Origin: an uncultured Clostridia bacterium
Lineage (GTDB): Bacteria; Bacillota; Clostridia; Lachnospirales; CAG-274
Assembly: GCA_947629215.1 (NCBI GenBank)
Contig: CANRCU010000100.1
Span: forward strand, 1 to 7,934
Reading direction: 5' to 3'
DNA length: 7,934 bases
Position numbers and translations under genes: made by a program. Shown here one piece after another: positions 1-6,196 of the stretch (positions are counted from its first letter, which is position 1; each line of letters begins with the position of its first letter). Under the pieces are notes generated by a model. That model was not told the DNA's origin and did not search any database. It saw nothing but the letters and a program-made list of their open reading frames with translations.

Positions 1-491
1 CATCTTTGGCGATATACCATACCACCGAGGAAAAATTTTTGCAGATAGGCGCAGGGCATTTAGAGGCGTCCTCACTGCCCGTCGGGGGCGAAAATACACA
101 TTCAGCTATATCCGGTCATAGGGGGCTTGTTTCGGCGAAGCTGTTCACAAACCTTAACCAGCTTGTACAGGGCGATGTTTTCACCCTGCATATACTTGAC
201 GAAACACTTACCTATCAGATCGACAGGGTATTTGTGGTTCTGCCCGAACAGGTCGGCAGCATTAATATACAAGACGGCAAAGACTTGTGTACGCTGATAA
301 CCTGCACGCCCTACGGTGTAAATACGCATAGACTGCTTGTTACGGGTCACAGGATAGACAACCCCGAAAACACGGCTCAACGTGTGCCGTCCGATGCAAT
401 GCTTGTCGGCAATTCGCTTATAGCGGTTGTTATGGTTATGCCTGTGCTGATATTGGCTTGTATCTTACTGTTAATTAAAAAATTTGCTTAA
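1..491 (+). CDS. Class C (pilus-type) sortase, C-terminal part, cut by window edge
   Basis: This is a membrane transpeptidase that joins LPXTG pilins into covalent pilus fibres on the outer face of the cell membrane. The frame is open to the left edge (codons in phase from base 3), so the N-terminal membrane segment and the lid region lie outside the window; the TTG at base 6 is not a credible start. Seen: the class C core begins with IYHTTEEKFLQIGAGHLE, then SLPVGGENTHS. The catalytic His is in SGHRG (codon 117-119), the catalytic Cys in TLITCTPYG (303-305), and the Arg in NTHRLL (330-332). A hydrophobic helix before a KKFA tail gives the C-terminal membrane anchor typical of class C enzymes. 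The stop is TAA at 489-491. The pilin starts 39 bp downstream on the same strand with no terminator between, so the two are probably co-transcribed and this enzyme probably polymerises that pilin. Family assignment is firm; substrate is inferred from position. Confidence 0.93.
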   Translation, partial: SLAIYHTTEEKFLQIGAGHLEASSLPVGGENTHSAISGHRGLVSAKLFTNLNQLVQGDVFTLHILDETLTYQIDRVFVVLPEQVGSINIQDGKDLCTLITCTPYGVNTHRLLVTGHRIDNPENTAQRVPSDAMLVGNSLIAVVMVMPVLILACILLLIKKFA

Positions 492-516
492 AATATCTTT
501 ATATATTAGTTTACTG

Positions 517-526
517 AAAGGGTGGA
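517..526 (+). promoter_or_regulatory. Ribosome binding site that sets the pilin start
   Basis: The purine-rich stretch AAAGGGTGGAG lies 5-8 nt before the ATG at 531. The in-frame GTG at 522 falls inside this site, so it cannot be the start; translation should begin at 531. Confidence 0.7.
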
Positions 527-530
527 GCTT

Positions 531-1931
531 ATGACTAAAAAACCTCGTTTTCTTCTTTCTTTGATATTTGTGTTTATCTTTGCCGCAACGGTCTTTGCCG
601 CTGTGGATACATCAAAGAAAACCTCTTTGACCGTGCGTTATTCCTATGATAAAGTGTCGATAGACGGCGCAAAATTCGGTATGTATAGGGTGGCGGACAT
701 CTCGTCGGGCGGAAGATTCAGTCTGGCTGCGCCGTTTAATAAATATCAGGTATCTTTTGACGATATTGCAAAGGACGAGGGCAGAGCGCTTGCAGAGACC
801 CTTGCAGGCTATGTTCAGCGTGACGCCATATCCCCTCTTAAAACGGCTGTAACGGATAAAGACGGCGTATTCACCGTTTCGGAACTTGCGACGGGTATGT
901 ACCTTGTTATAGGCGACGACCTCGAAAAAGGCAATTACACATATATGGCAGAACCTTTCCTTATTTCGCTGCCGAATTATGTTGCCGACCAATGGACATA
1001 TGATGTAACGGCTTTGCCAAAATCCGACAGAAAAGAAAACCCGGTAACACCTCCGTCCGAAAAATATGTGAGTGTGACCGTTCGTAAAGTCTGGGTAGAC
1101 GACACGGCAGCTGTTCGCCCCTCAAGCATAAAGGTACAATTGTTAAAAGACGACAGCGTTTACGATACGGCAGAACTTAATGCGGCAGGTCAATGGTCGC
1201 ATACATGGGATAAATTACCCGAAGATGCAACTTACCGTGTAACGGAAGCAAATGTTCCCAACGGCTATACCGTGTCCGTTGACAGGGACGGCAATAAGAT
1301 AGACATTATTAATAAATACGAAAAGAAAGACACACCCCCGGGCGGTGACGTTAAACCGAGCGAACCGACTACACACGAGCCGACTACATCGGTACACGAG
1401 CCTACAACGTCGGAAAACGAGCCGACTACATCGGTACACGAACCCGACCCCGAAACCACAACAAGAGATTCGGGCGGTTCAAGTACAAGCTCCAAAACAG
1501 AGAAAAAACGTGTCCATTCGGGCAGCGGTACGACCAGCAAAAAAGCTATGGTTCCGCCCGTCCTGAACGAAGACAATGACCCCGGTGACCCGGATGATCC
1601 AAACTACCCGAATGACCCGAACAATAATAACCCGAACGACCCGAACGCTCAAAATAATCCGAACGCCCCGAACAGTCCGGATACATCGTCAAACGATTCA
1701 AATACATCAAGCGATTCGGATATTTCGGATAACCCAAACACAACAGATGACAGCGATTCGACAAGCATTGTCGAAAAACTTATACCGTTTGCGCCGTCGC
1801 CGAATGCGCAGCCGACTTTGCCTCAGACGGGTCAGCTCTGGTGGCCTGTGCCTATAATGGCTATTGCGGGTGTTATCATGCTTTTGATAGGCTCGGCTAT
1901 GAACTCCAAAAAGGGAGAAAAAGATGCGTAA
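531..1931 (+). CDS. LPXTG-anchored CnaB-type pilin / surface protein
   Basis: Secreted, wall- or pilus-linked structural protein of 466 aa from ATG 531. Residues 1-24 are a signal peptide (TKK, a hydrophobic core, then VFA-AVD). Residues 30-165 resemble a SpaA-like N-terminal pilin domain (YLVIGDD, then EPFLISLP) ending in WTYDVTALPK. This fits the WxxxV...PK pilin motif with ALPK instead of VYPK, so Lys164 is a candidate cross-linking lysine. Residues 178-263 form a CnaB domain (VRKVW, RPSSIKVQL, W-HTWDKLP, VTEANVPNGYT, IINKY). By family comparison Lys186 and Asn261 should form an isopeptide bond assisted by Glu239. Residues 275-416 are a low-complexity linker: EPTTS/HEP repeats, a Ser/Lys-rich part, then an Asp/Asn/Pro-rich part and a Ser/Asp/Asn-rich part. 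The sorting signal is LPQTG at 430-434, then a hydrophobic helix and a charged tail. It lies between two sortase genes. Whether it is the shaft or an accessory pilin is not clear. Confidence 0.92.
   Translation: MTKKPRFLLSLIFVFIFAATVFAAVDTSKKTSLTVRYSYDKVSIDGAKFGMYRVADISSGGRFSLAAPFNKYQVSFDDIAKDEGRALAETLAGYVQRDAISPLKTAVTDKDGVFTVSELATGMYLVIGDDLEKGNYTYMAEPFLISLPNYVADQWTYDVTALPKSDRKENPVTPPSEKYVSVTVRKVWVDDTAAVRPSSIKVQLLKDDSVYDTAELNAAGQWSHTWDKLPEDATYRVTEANVPNGYTVSVDRDGNKIDIINKYEKKDTPPGGDVKPSEPTTHEPTTSVHEPTTSENEPTTSVHEPDPETTTRDSGGSSTSSKTEKKRVHSGSGTTSKKAMVPPVLNEDNDPGDPDDPNYPNDPNNNNPNDPNAQNNPNAPNSPDTSSNDSNTSSDSDISDNPNTTDDSDSTSIVEKLIPFAPSPNAQPTLPQTGQLWWPVPIMAIAGVIMLLIGSAMNSKKGEKDA
1376..1441 (+). repeat. 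24-bp direct repeat inside the pilin linker
   Basis: Bases 1376-1399 and 1418-1441 are identical over 24 bp and offset by 42 bp (14 codons). They encode the EPTTSVHEP units of the linker. A slightly diverged EPTT unit lies on either side. The offset is a multiple of three, so recombination would change linker length without breaking the frame. Confidence 0.85.
1566..1685 (+). repeat. Asp/Asn/Pro-rich low-complexity stretch of the pilin
   Basis: This codes residues 346-385, almost only D, N and P in NDPN/DPN/NPN units with a few G, A, Y, Q and S. The DNA shows recurring CCGAAC and GACCCG words. It is probably a flexible stalk that carries the folded domains through the cell wall. A Ser/Asp/Asn-rich segment continues to about residue 412. 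Confidence 0.7.
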
Positions 1932-2508
1932 AAGCAGTAAAAGAGGCATTTTGCCTATGATTTTGGGCATAATGCTCATAATAGGTGCGCTTGGTCTGAC
2001 GGGCTACAACCTGTTTAACGAATATAACGCAGGCGTCAGCGCTGAAAAAATCGTGCAGCAGCTGCCCGAACCTGTCGAACAGGAAGAGGAAACAAGCGAA
2101 GAAAATACCGAAGATATGCCCGTTATGGATATTGACGGAACGGAGTATATCGGCAAGCTCTATATTTATGATTTGGGGCTTGAATTGCCCGTGCGCTCGG
2201 AATTGACATATAAAGGCTTGATAACGGCGCCGTGCAGATATAAGGGTAGTGTATACGAAAATAATTTGATAATTGCCGCGCATAATTACAGAACCCACTT
2301 CGGGTATATTTATCGGCTTAAACCCGGTAGCCCTATATCTTTTGTGGATGTAAACGGCAGGCAAACGGACTATACTTTGGACAGTATACAGACCATAGAC
2401 GGCACGGACATTGACGAGATGGAAGCCGGAGAGTGGGATCTGAGCCTGTTTACCTGTAATTACAGAGGTAATGCGCGTATAACATTAAGATGTGACAAAA
2501 CAGAATAA
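1924..2508 (+). CDS. Sortase family transpeptidase (class not assigned)
   Basis: A 194-aa membrane-anchored cysteine transpeptidase. Seen: a basic start (MRKSSKRG), one membrane helix at about residues 10-30, an acidic linker at 48-66 (EQEEETSEENTED), then the sortase fold. His120 is in IIAAHNYRTHFG, Cys178 in LSLFTCNY, and the likely catalytic Arg185 in ARITLRC (Arg189 is an alternative). It lacks the class C TCTPYG motif and C-terminal membrane anchor, so it is a different type from the sortase at the left edge. It may do the wall-anchoring or an accessory attachment step; that is inference. The ATG overlaps the pilin stop (ATGCGTAA, 8 bp) and GGGAG at 1913-1917 serves as its binding site inside the pilin gene, so the two are translationally coupled. 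The AAHNY motif, where many sortases have GH, is a variant seen in sortases of gut Firmicutes. Confidence 0.9.
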   Translation: MRKSSKRGILPMILGIMLIIGALGLTGYNLFNEYNAGVSAEKIVQQLPEPVEQEEETSEENTEDMPVMDIDGTEYIGKLYIYDLGLELPVRSELTYKGLITAPCRYKGSVYENNLIIAAHNYRTHFGYIYRLKPGSPISFVDVNGRQTDYTLDSIQTIDGTDIDEMEAGEWDLSLFTCNYRGNARITLRCDKTE

Positions 2509-2510
2509 TA

Positions 2511-2541
2511 GGTGCGGCGTTTAAAGCGCTGCGCCTTTTTT
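2511..2541 (+). terminator. Intrinsic terminator of the pilus operon
   Basis: GGTGCGGCG (2511-2519) pairs with CGCTGCGCC (2527-2535), a 9-bp stem with two G-U pairs and a 7-nt loop. TTTTTT follows at 2536-2541. It starts 2 bp after the sortase stop. Confidence 0.88.
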
Positions 2542-2546
2542 GCGGC

Positions 2547-2583
2547 AAAAAAAAGCCCCCGTTTCGGGGGCGTTCTTATTTTT
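2547..2583 (-). terminator. Intrinsic terminator of the EAL gene, probably bidirectional
   Basis: GCCCCCG (2555-2561) and CGGGGGC (2565-2571) form a 7-bp GC stem with a 3-nt loop. On the minus strand eight T follow (A run at 2547-2554), which ends the convergent EAL gene. On the plus strand GTTCTTATTTTT follows, so it can also act as a second stop for the pilus operon. Confidence 0.88.
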
Positions 2584-4429
2584 ACAAATATGGTTTTATA
2601 ACGGAATCTGCGGCAAAATTATTGAAACTTTCCTCGTCCATGGGTTTACCGTAATAATAACCCTGTATCTGGTCGCAGTTTGCGCTTTTAAGGAATTTCG
2701 CCTGTGATTCGGTTTCAACACCTTCACAAATAACTTTCATGCCAAGCCGTTTTGCCATTGAGATCATGGTTTCTATAACGGCTTTGTCGTTTTCGCTAAG
2801 GTTTATGTTTTTAAGAAAGATCTTGTCTATCTTCAGTGTATCTATTTTTATTGAGCTTATCACATTTAAAGACGAATAGCCCGAGCCGAAATCGTCCATA
2901 GACACCTTTATACCGTTGCCGCGGCAAATGCCGATAAATTCGTCGGCTTTGCTGAAATTGTTCATATAGATATTTTCGGTCAGCTCAAATTCAAGCAATT
3001 CGGTCGGTATCTTATATTCATCCAACAAGCCCTTTACATAAGAAATTATGCGGTTTGAGCGAAAATGTACCCTTGAAACGTTCATAGAGATCGGGAACAC
3101 GGGTAGACCGTTGTCGAGCCTCTTGCGCAAATATTTGAATACCTCACGGTATACGTAAAAATCGACCTCGACTATATTGCCGTTTTTCTCAAATACGGGA
3201 ATGAATTTATCGGGATAAATGAATGTTCCGTTTGGCTTTTGCCAGCGTATGAGTGCCTCGGCACCGTAAAGGCTGTCGTCGGCACAATTTATCTTAGGCT
3301 GATAAAATACCTTCAAATCATGATTAGCCATAGCCTTTGGCAATGCGTTATTCAAATATTCCTGATATTTTATTTCGTCCATCATCTCATCGGTAAACAC
3401 AACTGCTTTGCGTATATTGTCCCTTTTGGCAATTTTTCTTGCAAGGTTTGCGTTTGCTATTGCCGATGCTGCGGTAATATTCGGCTTTTTTATGTAGAAA
3501 ATGCCCGTGTCTATATGTATCCTTGTGTCGGGGCAGTTTTCGCGCAGACGCTCGCAGATAACATCGTTAAGGTCATTTACCAGCTTTTCAAATATCTCTA
3601 TCATTTCGGGTGTAACGACCGCTGCCATAACAAAGTTGTCGGCATACGCGCGGCACATCATATTTTCGGCGTGTTGGGACACGTCCTCCCTGACAGCCTG
3701 CGCAACAATTTTGAGCATTTCGTCACCCCTGCGGTAACCGTAGGTTTCGTTTATATATTTAAAATGGTTTATATCCGTATAAACAATGGTTATGGGCGTA
3801 TCTTTGGTTATCTGACATATCTTTTCGTCAAGTTTTTCCGTAAAATACTGAAAATTCATCAATCCTGTCAGCGGGTCGATATTCAGCTCGTCACTTGTAC
3901 CCTTGAATGCGCTGTTTAAATTGTAAAGATATTGGCTTATATAGTTTGCACATACCCGGAGCGCGTCTTTTTCACATTCGTTCCAGTCATGTATTACATC
4001 AAAATCCACAAGGTCAAGCACACCGTAAAAACTGCTGCCTATATACATGGGCATCTGCATCATACACATGGGCATATTCGGCACTGCGCCTATAAAACGC
4101 GGTTTGTCCTGACCGTTGTCGGCTTTGTAGATATAACAGCCCTCGGCAAATTTATTCATTGCGCTTTGCCAGATGGTTTCTTTATATGTAACGGTTTCGT
4201 TTATGCGTTTGACCTTTGTGGGGTCATTCAGTGATTCATAAGTATATCTCAGCGAATACGGGCGCGAAAATACCTCGCGTATGCTGACACACGATACGCC
4301 GAAAGCCGTTCTTATATGTTCCACGATCATTGATACGGCGCTTTCGGTCGTCTTTGCCGAAAAGGCATCGCAAACATATTTTATGAGTTCAAGACATTCC
4401 TTTTCGGTAAGATTTGAGCGTGCAGCCAT
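2582..4429 (-). CDS. GAF-GGDEF-EAL protein, probable c-di-GMP phosphodiesterase
   Basis: A 615-aa protein with no membrane segment, so cytoplasmic. Residues 15-170 form a GAF-like sensor domain (FYGVLDLVDF near its end). Residues 183-348 form a GGDEF domain: it opens with DPLTGLMN and has YTDINHF and YGYRRGDEML, but the signature is YADNF (262-266) instead of GGDEF, so cyclase activity is probably lost. Residues 355-605 form an EAL domain whose catalytic set looks complete: Glu391 in EAL, Asn450 in MNVS, Glu482 in ELTE, Asp512-Asp513 in DDFGSGYSS, Lys533 in LKID, Glu569 in EGVE, Gln589 in QGYYYG. It should therefore cleave c-di-GMP to pGpG, with the GAF and inactive GGDEF domains as sensory modules (the latter may bind GTP; inference). 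The start has a strong site (GGGGGTGA, complement of 4435-4442) 5 nt upstream of ATG. The gene has its own promoter and converges on the pilus operon. Confidence 0.93.
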   Translation of the reverse strand: MAARSNLTEKECLELIKYVCDAFSAKTTESAVSMIVEHIRTAFGVSCVSIREVFSRPYSLRYTYESLNDPTKVKRINETVTYKETIWQSAMNKFAEGCYIYKADNGQDKPRFIGAVPNMPMCMMQMPMYIGSSFYGVLDLVDFDVIHDWNECEKDALRVCANYISQYLYNLNSAFKGTSDELNIDPLTGLMNFQYFTEKLDEKICQITKDTPITIVYTDINHFKYINETYGYRRGDEMLKIVAQAVREDVSQHAENMMCRAYADNFVMAAVVTPEMIEIFEKLVNDLNDVICERLRENCPDTRIHIDTGIFYIKKPNITAASAIANANLARKIAKRDNIRKAVVFTDEMMDEIKYQEYLNNALPKAMANHDLKVFYQPKINCADDSLYGAEALIRWQKPNGTFIYPDKFIPVFEKNGNIVEVDFYVYREVFKYLRKRLDNGLPVFPISMNVSRVHFRSNRIISYVKGLLDEYKIPTELLEFELTENIYMNNFSKADEFIGICRGNGIKVSMDDFGSGYSSLNVISSIKIDTLKIDKIFLKNINLSENDKAVIETMISMAKRLGMKVICEGVETESQAKFLKSANCDQIQGYYYGKPMDEESFNNFAADSVIKPYL

Positions 4430-4510
4430 AATATCACCCCCTCTTATTATTTTAACGCTGATAATATTGTGCTATTCTCTGTTTATAACACAACTTTCCT
4501 ATTGTTAATA

Positions 4511-4539
4511 ATTATACTTTAAATTTCGTTAATTGTCAA
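4511..4539 (-). promoter_or_regulatory. SigA promoter of the EAL gene
   Basis: On the minus strand TTGACA (complement of 4534-4539), a 17-bp spacer, then TATAAT (complement of 4511-4516): a perfect match to the housekeeping consensus. Transcription should start near 4504, leaving a leader of about 75 nt. No riboswitch is evident in the leader. Confidence 0.88.
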
Positions 4540-4562
4540 TCCCATTTTAGGTGTGGGAATTG
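4537..4562. promoter_or_regulatory. Dyad overlapping the -35 box of the EAL promoter, candidate operator
   Basis: CAATCCCA (4537-4544) and TGGGAATTG (4554-4562) form an inverted repeat with one extra base and a 9-bp gap. One arm shares three bases with the TTGACA box. A regulator bound here would affect this promoter. No regulator gene is identifiable in the window. Confidence 0.4.
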
Positions 4563-4591
4563 ATTTGTAAATGTCACTGAATCAAAGGCGG

Positions 4592-4722
4592 TAAATTGAG
4601 CAAAAGTGAAAACAGCCCCTTCCTCTCAGGCGGTGGGAGTATAAGCTTTCGCCGAATATAAAGGTTTTGTCAAAAGCTGTCCCTTGACCCAAGCCCGAAT
4701 GGAGCTTACACTTTTCGATTTA
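4592..4722. repeat. Imperfect 131-bp inverted-repeat element, nature unknown
   Basis: The ends mirror each other: TAAAT (4592-4596) with ATTTA (4718-4722), AAAAGTG (4602-4608) with CACTTTT (4709-4715), and AGCCCC (4614-4619) with GGAGCT (4701-4706, one G-U pair). ACAGC at 4612-4616 could instead pair with GCTGT at 4676-4680. Shorter inner pairings exist, such as GTCAA with TTGAC and GGCG with CGCC. There is no open frame of note. It lies between the LRR gene's terminator and the EAL promoter, so neither gene should transcribe it. It could be a small palindromic mobile repeat, a decayed insertion, or an unrecognised structured RNA. Confidence 0.4.
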
Positions 4723-4756
4723 AAATAAAAGTAACGCAGAACTGTTTCTGCGTTAC
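4722..4756 (-). terminator. Intrinsic terminator of the LRR-dockerin gene
   Basis: GTAACGCAGA (4731-4740) and TCTGCGTTAC (4747-4756) form a perfect 10-bp stem with a 6-nt loop. On the minus strand TTTTATTTT follows. It lies about 115 bp after the stop of the LRR gene, so that transcript has a long 3' untranslated tail. Confidence 0.85.
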
Positions 4757-4802
4757 CTGATCGTCAATTGCCGGAACTATTATTTAACCGACGGGGAAAC
4801 CT

Positions 4803-4834
4803 ACTTTTGTGTTTGGCAGGAACACAACTAAAGT
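4803..4834 (-). other. Hairpin in the 3' tail of the LRR-dockerin transcript
   Basis: ACTTT (4803-4807) plus TGTGTT (4808-4813) pair with AACACA (4821-4826) and AAAGT (4830-4834), with a 3-nt bulge and a 7-nt loop. There is no T run after it on the minus strand, so it is not a terminator; it could protect the 3' end of the mRNA. Confidence 0.35.
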
Positions 4835-4869
4835 GGAATATCCTTGACCTATTTTTACTTACGGAGCGA

Positions 4870-5988
4870 TCAATTTATATTTTTCTCTTTCATCATTTTG
4901 ATAGCATCCGAAAGGTCGATCTTACCGTCACCGTTATAATCTATAAATTTAGAGTAATTGTCAGGCAGCTCATTTTCAATAGGTGTTTTATAAGCCGGAT
5001 TTGATATTTTCTTCAAAAGCTGAGCAACATCAGCCGAATTTACGGCATCGTTTGCATCAATATCTCCTACTTGACGTGAAGAATCTGCTTTGCGTACCTG
5101 AGGTTCAAGATATTTGCCCCATTTTATCTGTTCCGAAAGCCATTGTGGTCTGTCGGAAGCCCAACCTTTTTTGCCTTCTGCATAGTATATTGCGATACCT
5201 TCTTGGAAAAGTTCCGACAAAGGGTCATAATCATAATCCGTAGCGTTAAATCCGAAATATACTTCTTTAACGGAAGTACAAGCATTAAACACATTGCTGC
5301 CCAAAGATTTTATCGTTCCCGGTATACTGATGGACGTTACAGACGAGCAAGCATTAAAAGCGCTGCTTTTTAATGTTGTAATAGATTCGGGCAAATCTAT
5401 TGATGTAAGCGACCTACAACCGGAAAATGTCGAATTTTCAATAGTTGTCAATGTCGGCGGTATAGTTATCGACTGTAATGCAGCGCAGCCGTTAAAAGCA
5501 TTCTCACCGAGTTTCGGCAACTTTTGCGGCAAATTGATGCTGACAAGCGAAGAACAGCTTGCAAATGCACCCGCACCGATACCTATATCTTCATCGTACT
5601 GGGCATCGCCGTTTATAGTGACACTTTTAAGGTTTGTGCAGTTATTGAAAGCGTTGCCGCCGATATAAGTAACTGTACCCGGTATAACAACAGTTTCGAT
5701 ATTTTTCTTCCAGGTAAATGCACTTGCGCCTATACCGGTAACAGGAATACCGTCTATCTGTTCCGGAATAACAACATCTTTGCCGATACCGGGTCCGTCG
5801 GTTATGTATATATTGCCTTCATTATCTATCTTATAGGCAAGACCGCTTGCTTCGTCGTAATTTCCGTCTGCATAAGCAACCGTTGAAAAAGCTTGATCCA
5901 AGTTGTCTATAACATCTATCCCGCTTACAGCCGAAAAAGCACCCATGCAAAGGGTCAAAGCCGAAAGCAGAAGTAATTTATTTTTCAT
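4870..5988 (-). CDS. Secreted BspA-like leucine-rich-repeat protein with C-terminal dockerin
   Basis: A 372-aa exported protein from ATG 5988. Residues 1-22 are a signal peptide (MKNKLLLLSALTL, then AFSA); a later AYA site near residue 40 is an alternative. Residues 50-82 start an LRR_5 region (LAYKI, then IPEQIDGIPVTGIG). About six repeats at 83-245 follow the BspA pattern, with recurring I-LP or IPGTV, F-NC-L and S-I/V elements. Residues 246-300 form a Trp/Tyr-rich link. Residues 306-370 are a dockerin with two Ca-binding repeats: GDIDANDAVNSAD (308-320) and DYNGDGKIDLSD (350-361), each followed by a helix. The dockerin should bind a cohesin on a scaffoldin, so the LRR module would be displayed on a cellulosome-like complex, perhaps for adhesion. 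No cohesin gene is in the window. An in-frame ATG at 6075 would add 29 residues but lacks a binding site and gives a poor signal peptide. Confidence 0.9.
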   Translation of the reverse strand: MKNKLLLLSALTLCMGAFSAVSGIDVIDNLDQAFSTVAYADGNYDEASGLAYKIDNEGNIYITDGPGIGKDVVIPEQIDGIPVTGIGASAFTWKKNIETVVIPGTVTYIGGNAFNNCTNLKSVTINGDAQYDEDIGIGAGAFASCSSLVSINLPQKLPKLGENAFNGCAALQSITIPPTLTTIENSTFSGCRSLTSIDLPESITTLKSSAFNACSSVTSISIPGTIKSLGSNVFNACTSVKEVYFGFNATDYDYDPLSELFQEGIAIYYAEGKKGWASDRPQWLSEQIKWGKYLEPQVRKADSSRQVGDIDANDAVNSADVAQLLKKISNPAYKTPIENELPDNYSKFIDYNGDGKIDLSDAIKMMKEKNIN

Positions 5989-6161
5989 GACAAGACCTCC
6001 TGTTATTGTCTTAAATGTGCAAAATGTTACAGTACCATATTTCACCCGTTCCCGAATTATGATAGGCATATTCATAGCAGACGTATGGTACTTCAGGCAG
6101 GTTAATGAGCTGTTATGTCAGCATCATAACCGACAATTTCATCAAAACTATGCCTGCTTAT
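5989..6161 (-). promoter_or_regulatory. Structured 5' leader of the LRR-dockerin mRNA, candidate cis-regulatory RNA
   Basis: The transcribed leader is about 170 nt. Visible pairings (plus-strand positions): P1, 6151-6156 with 6094-6099 (6 bp); inside it a hairpin 6106-6112 with 6119-6126 (7 bp, one bulge, 6-nt loop); and P3, 6031-6039 with 6084-6092 (AGTACCATA with TATGGTACT, 9 bp perfect). The 5' strand of P1 can instead pair at 6064-6070 (7 bp). The 3' strand of P1 (RNA ACCTGCCT, 6095-6102) is complementary to the Shine-Dalgarno AGGAGGT if one G is bulged. The layout suggests a translational switch. It matches no riboswitch class I can recall. Function is inference. Confidence 0.4.
5995..6001 (-). 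promoter_or_regulatory. Ribosome binding site that sets the LRR-dockerin start
   Basis: AGGAGGT on the minus strand, 6 nt before ATG 5988, a near-full match to the 16S anti-Shine-Dalgarno. It decides for 5988 over the in-frame ATG at 6075. Confidence 0.88.
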
Positions 6162-6167
6162 AAAATT

Positions 6168-6196
6168 ATTATATAATTTTAAAGGCATTGTGTCAA
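6168..6196 (-). promoter_or_regulatory. SigA promoter of the LRR-dockerin gene
   Basis: On the minus strand TTGACA (complement of 6191-6196), a 17-bp spacer, then TATAAT (complement of 6168-6173): again a perfect consensus. The upstream side (6197-6230) is AT-rich and may act as an UP element. Transcription should start near 6161. Confidence 0.88.

Noticed and set aside
522..530. GTG at 522 as the start of the pilin
   Set aside because: It lies within the ribosome binding site of the ATG at 531, has no site of its own, and would put ELM before a normal basic signal-peptide start.
1376..1441. CRISPR-like repeats
   Set aside because: There are only two perfect copies with an 18-bp gap, inside a coding linker, with the frame kept.
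3239..3919. 226-codon plus-strand open frame across the EAL gene, and other long antisense frames in the window
   Set aside because: They are mirror frames of clear genes, with no credible binding sites, Cys/Tyr/His-rich odd composition and no recognisable domains.
4684..4849. TTGACC boxes at 4684 and 4844 as plus-strand promoters
   Set aside because: Neither has a -10 box at 16-18 bp, and no plus-strand gene follows.
5989..6075. 29-residue N-terminal extension of the LRR-dockerin protein from ATG 6075
   Set aside because: There is no binding site before 6075, the extension would bury the signal peptide, and AGGAGGT sits ideally before 5988.
5989..6161. Known c-di-GMP (GEMM) riboswitch in the LRR-dockerin leader, tempting because a c-di-GMP enzyme is next door
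   Set aside because: The conserved GEMM-I core words and tetraloop-receptor pattern are not present, and the stems seen do not match that fold.
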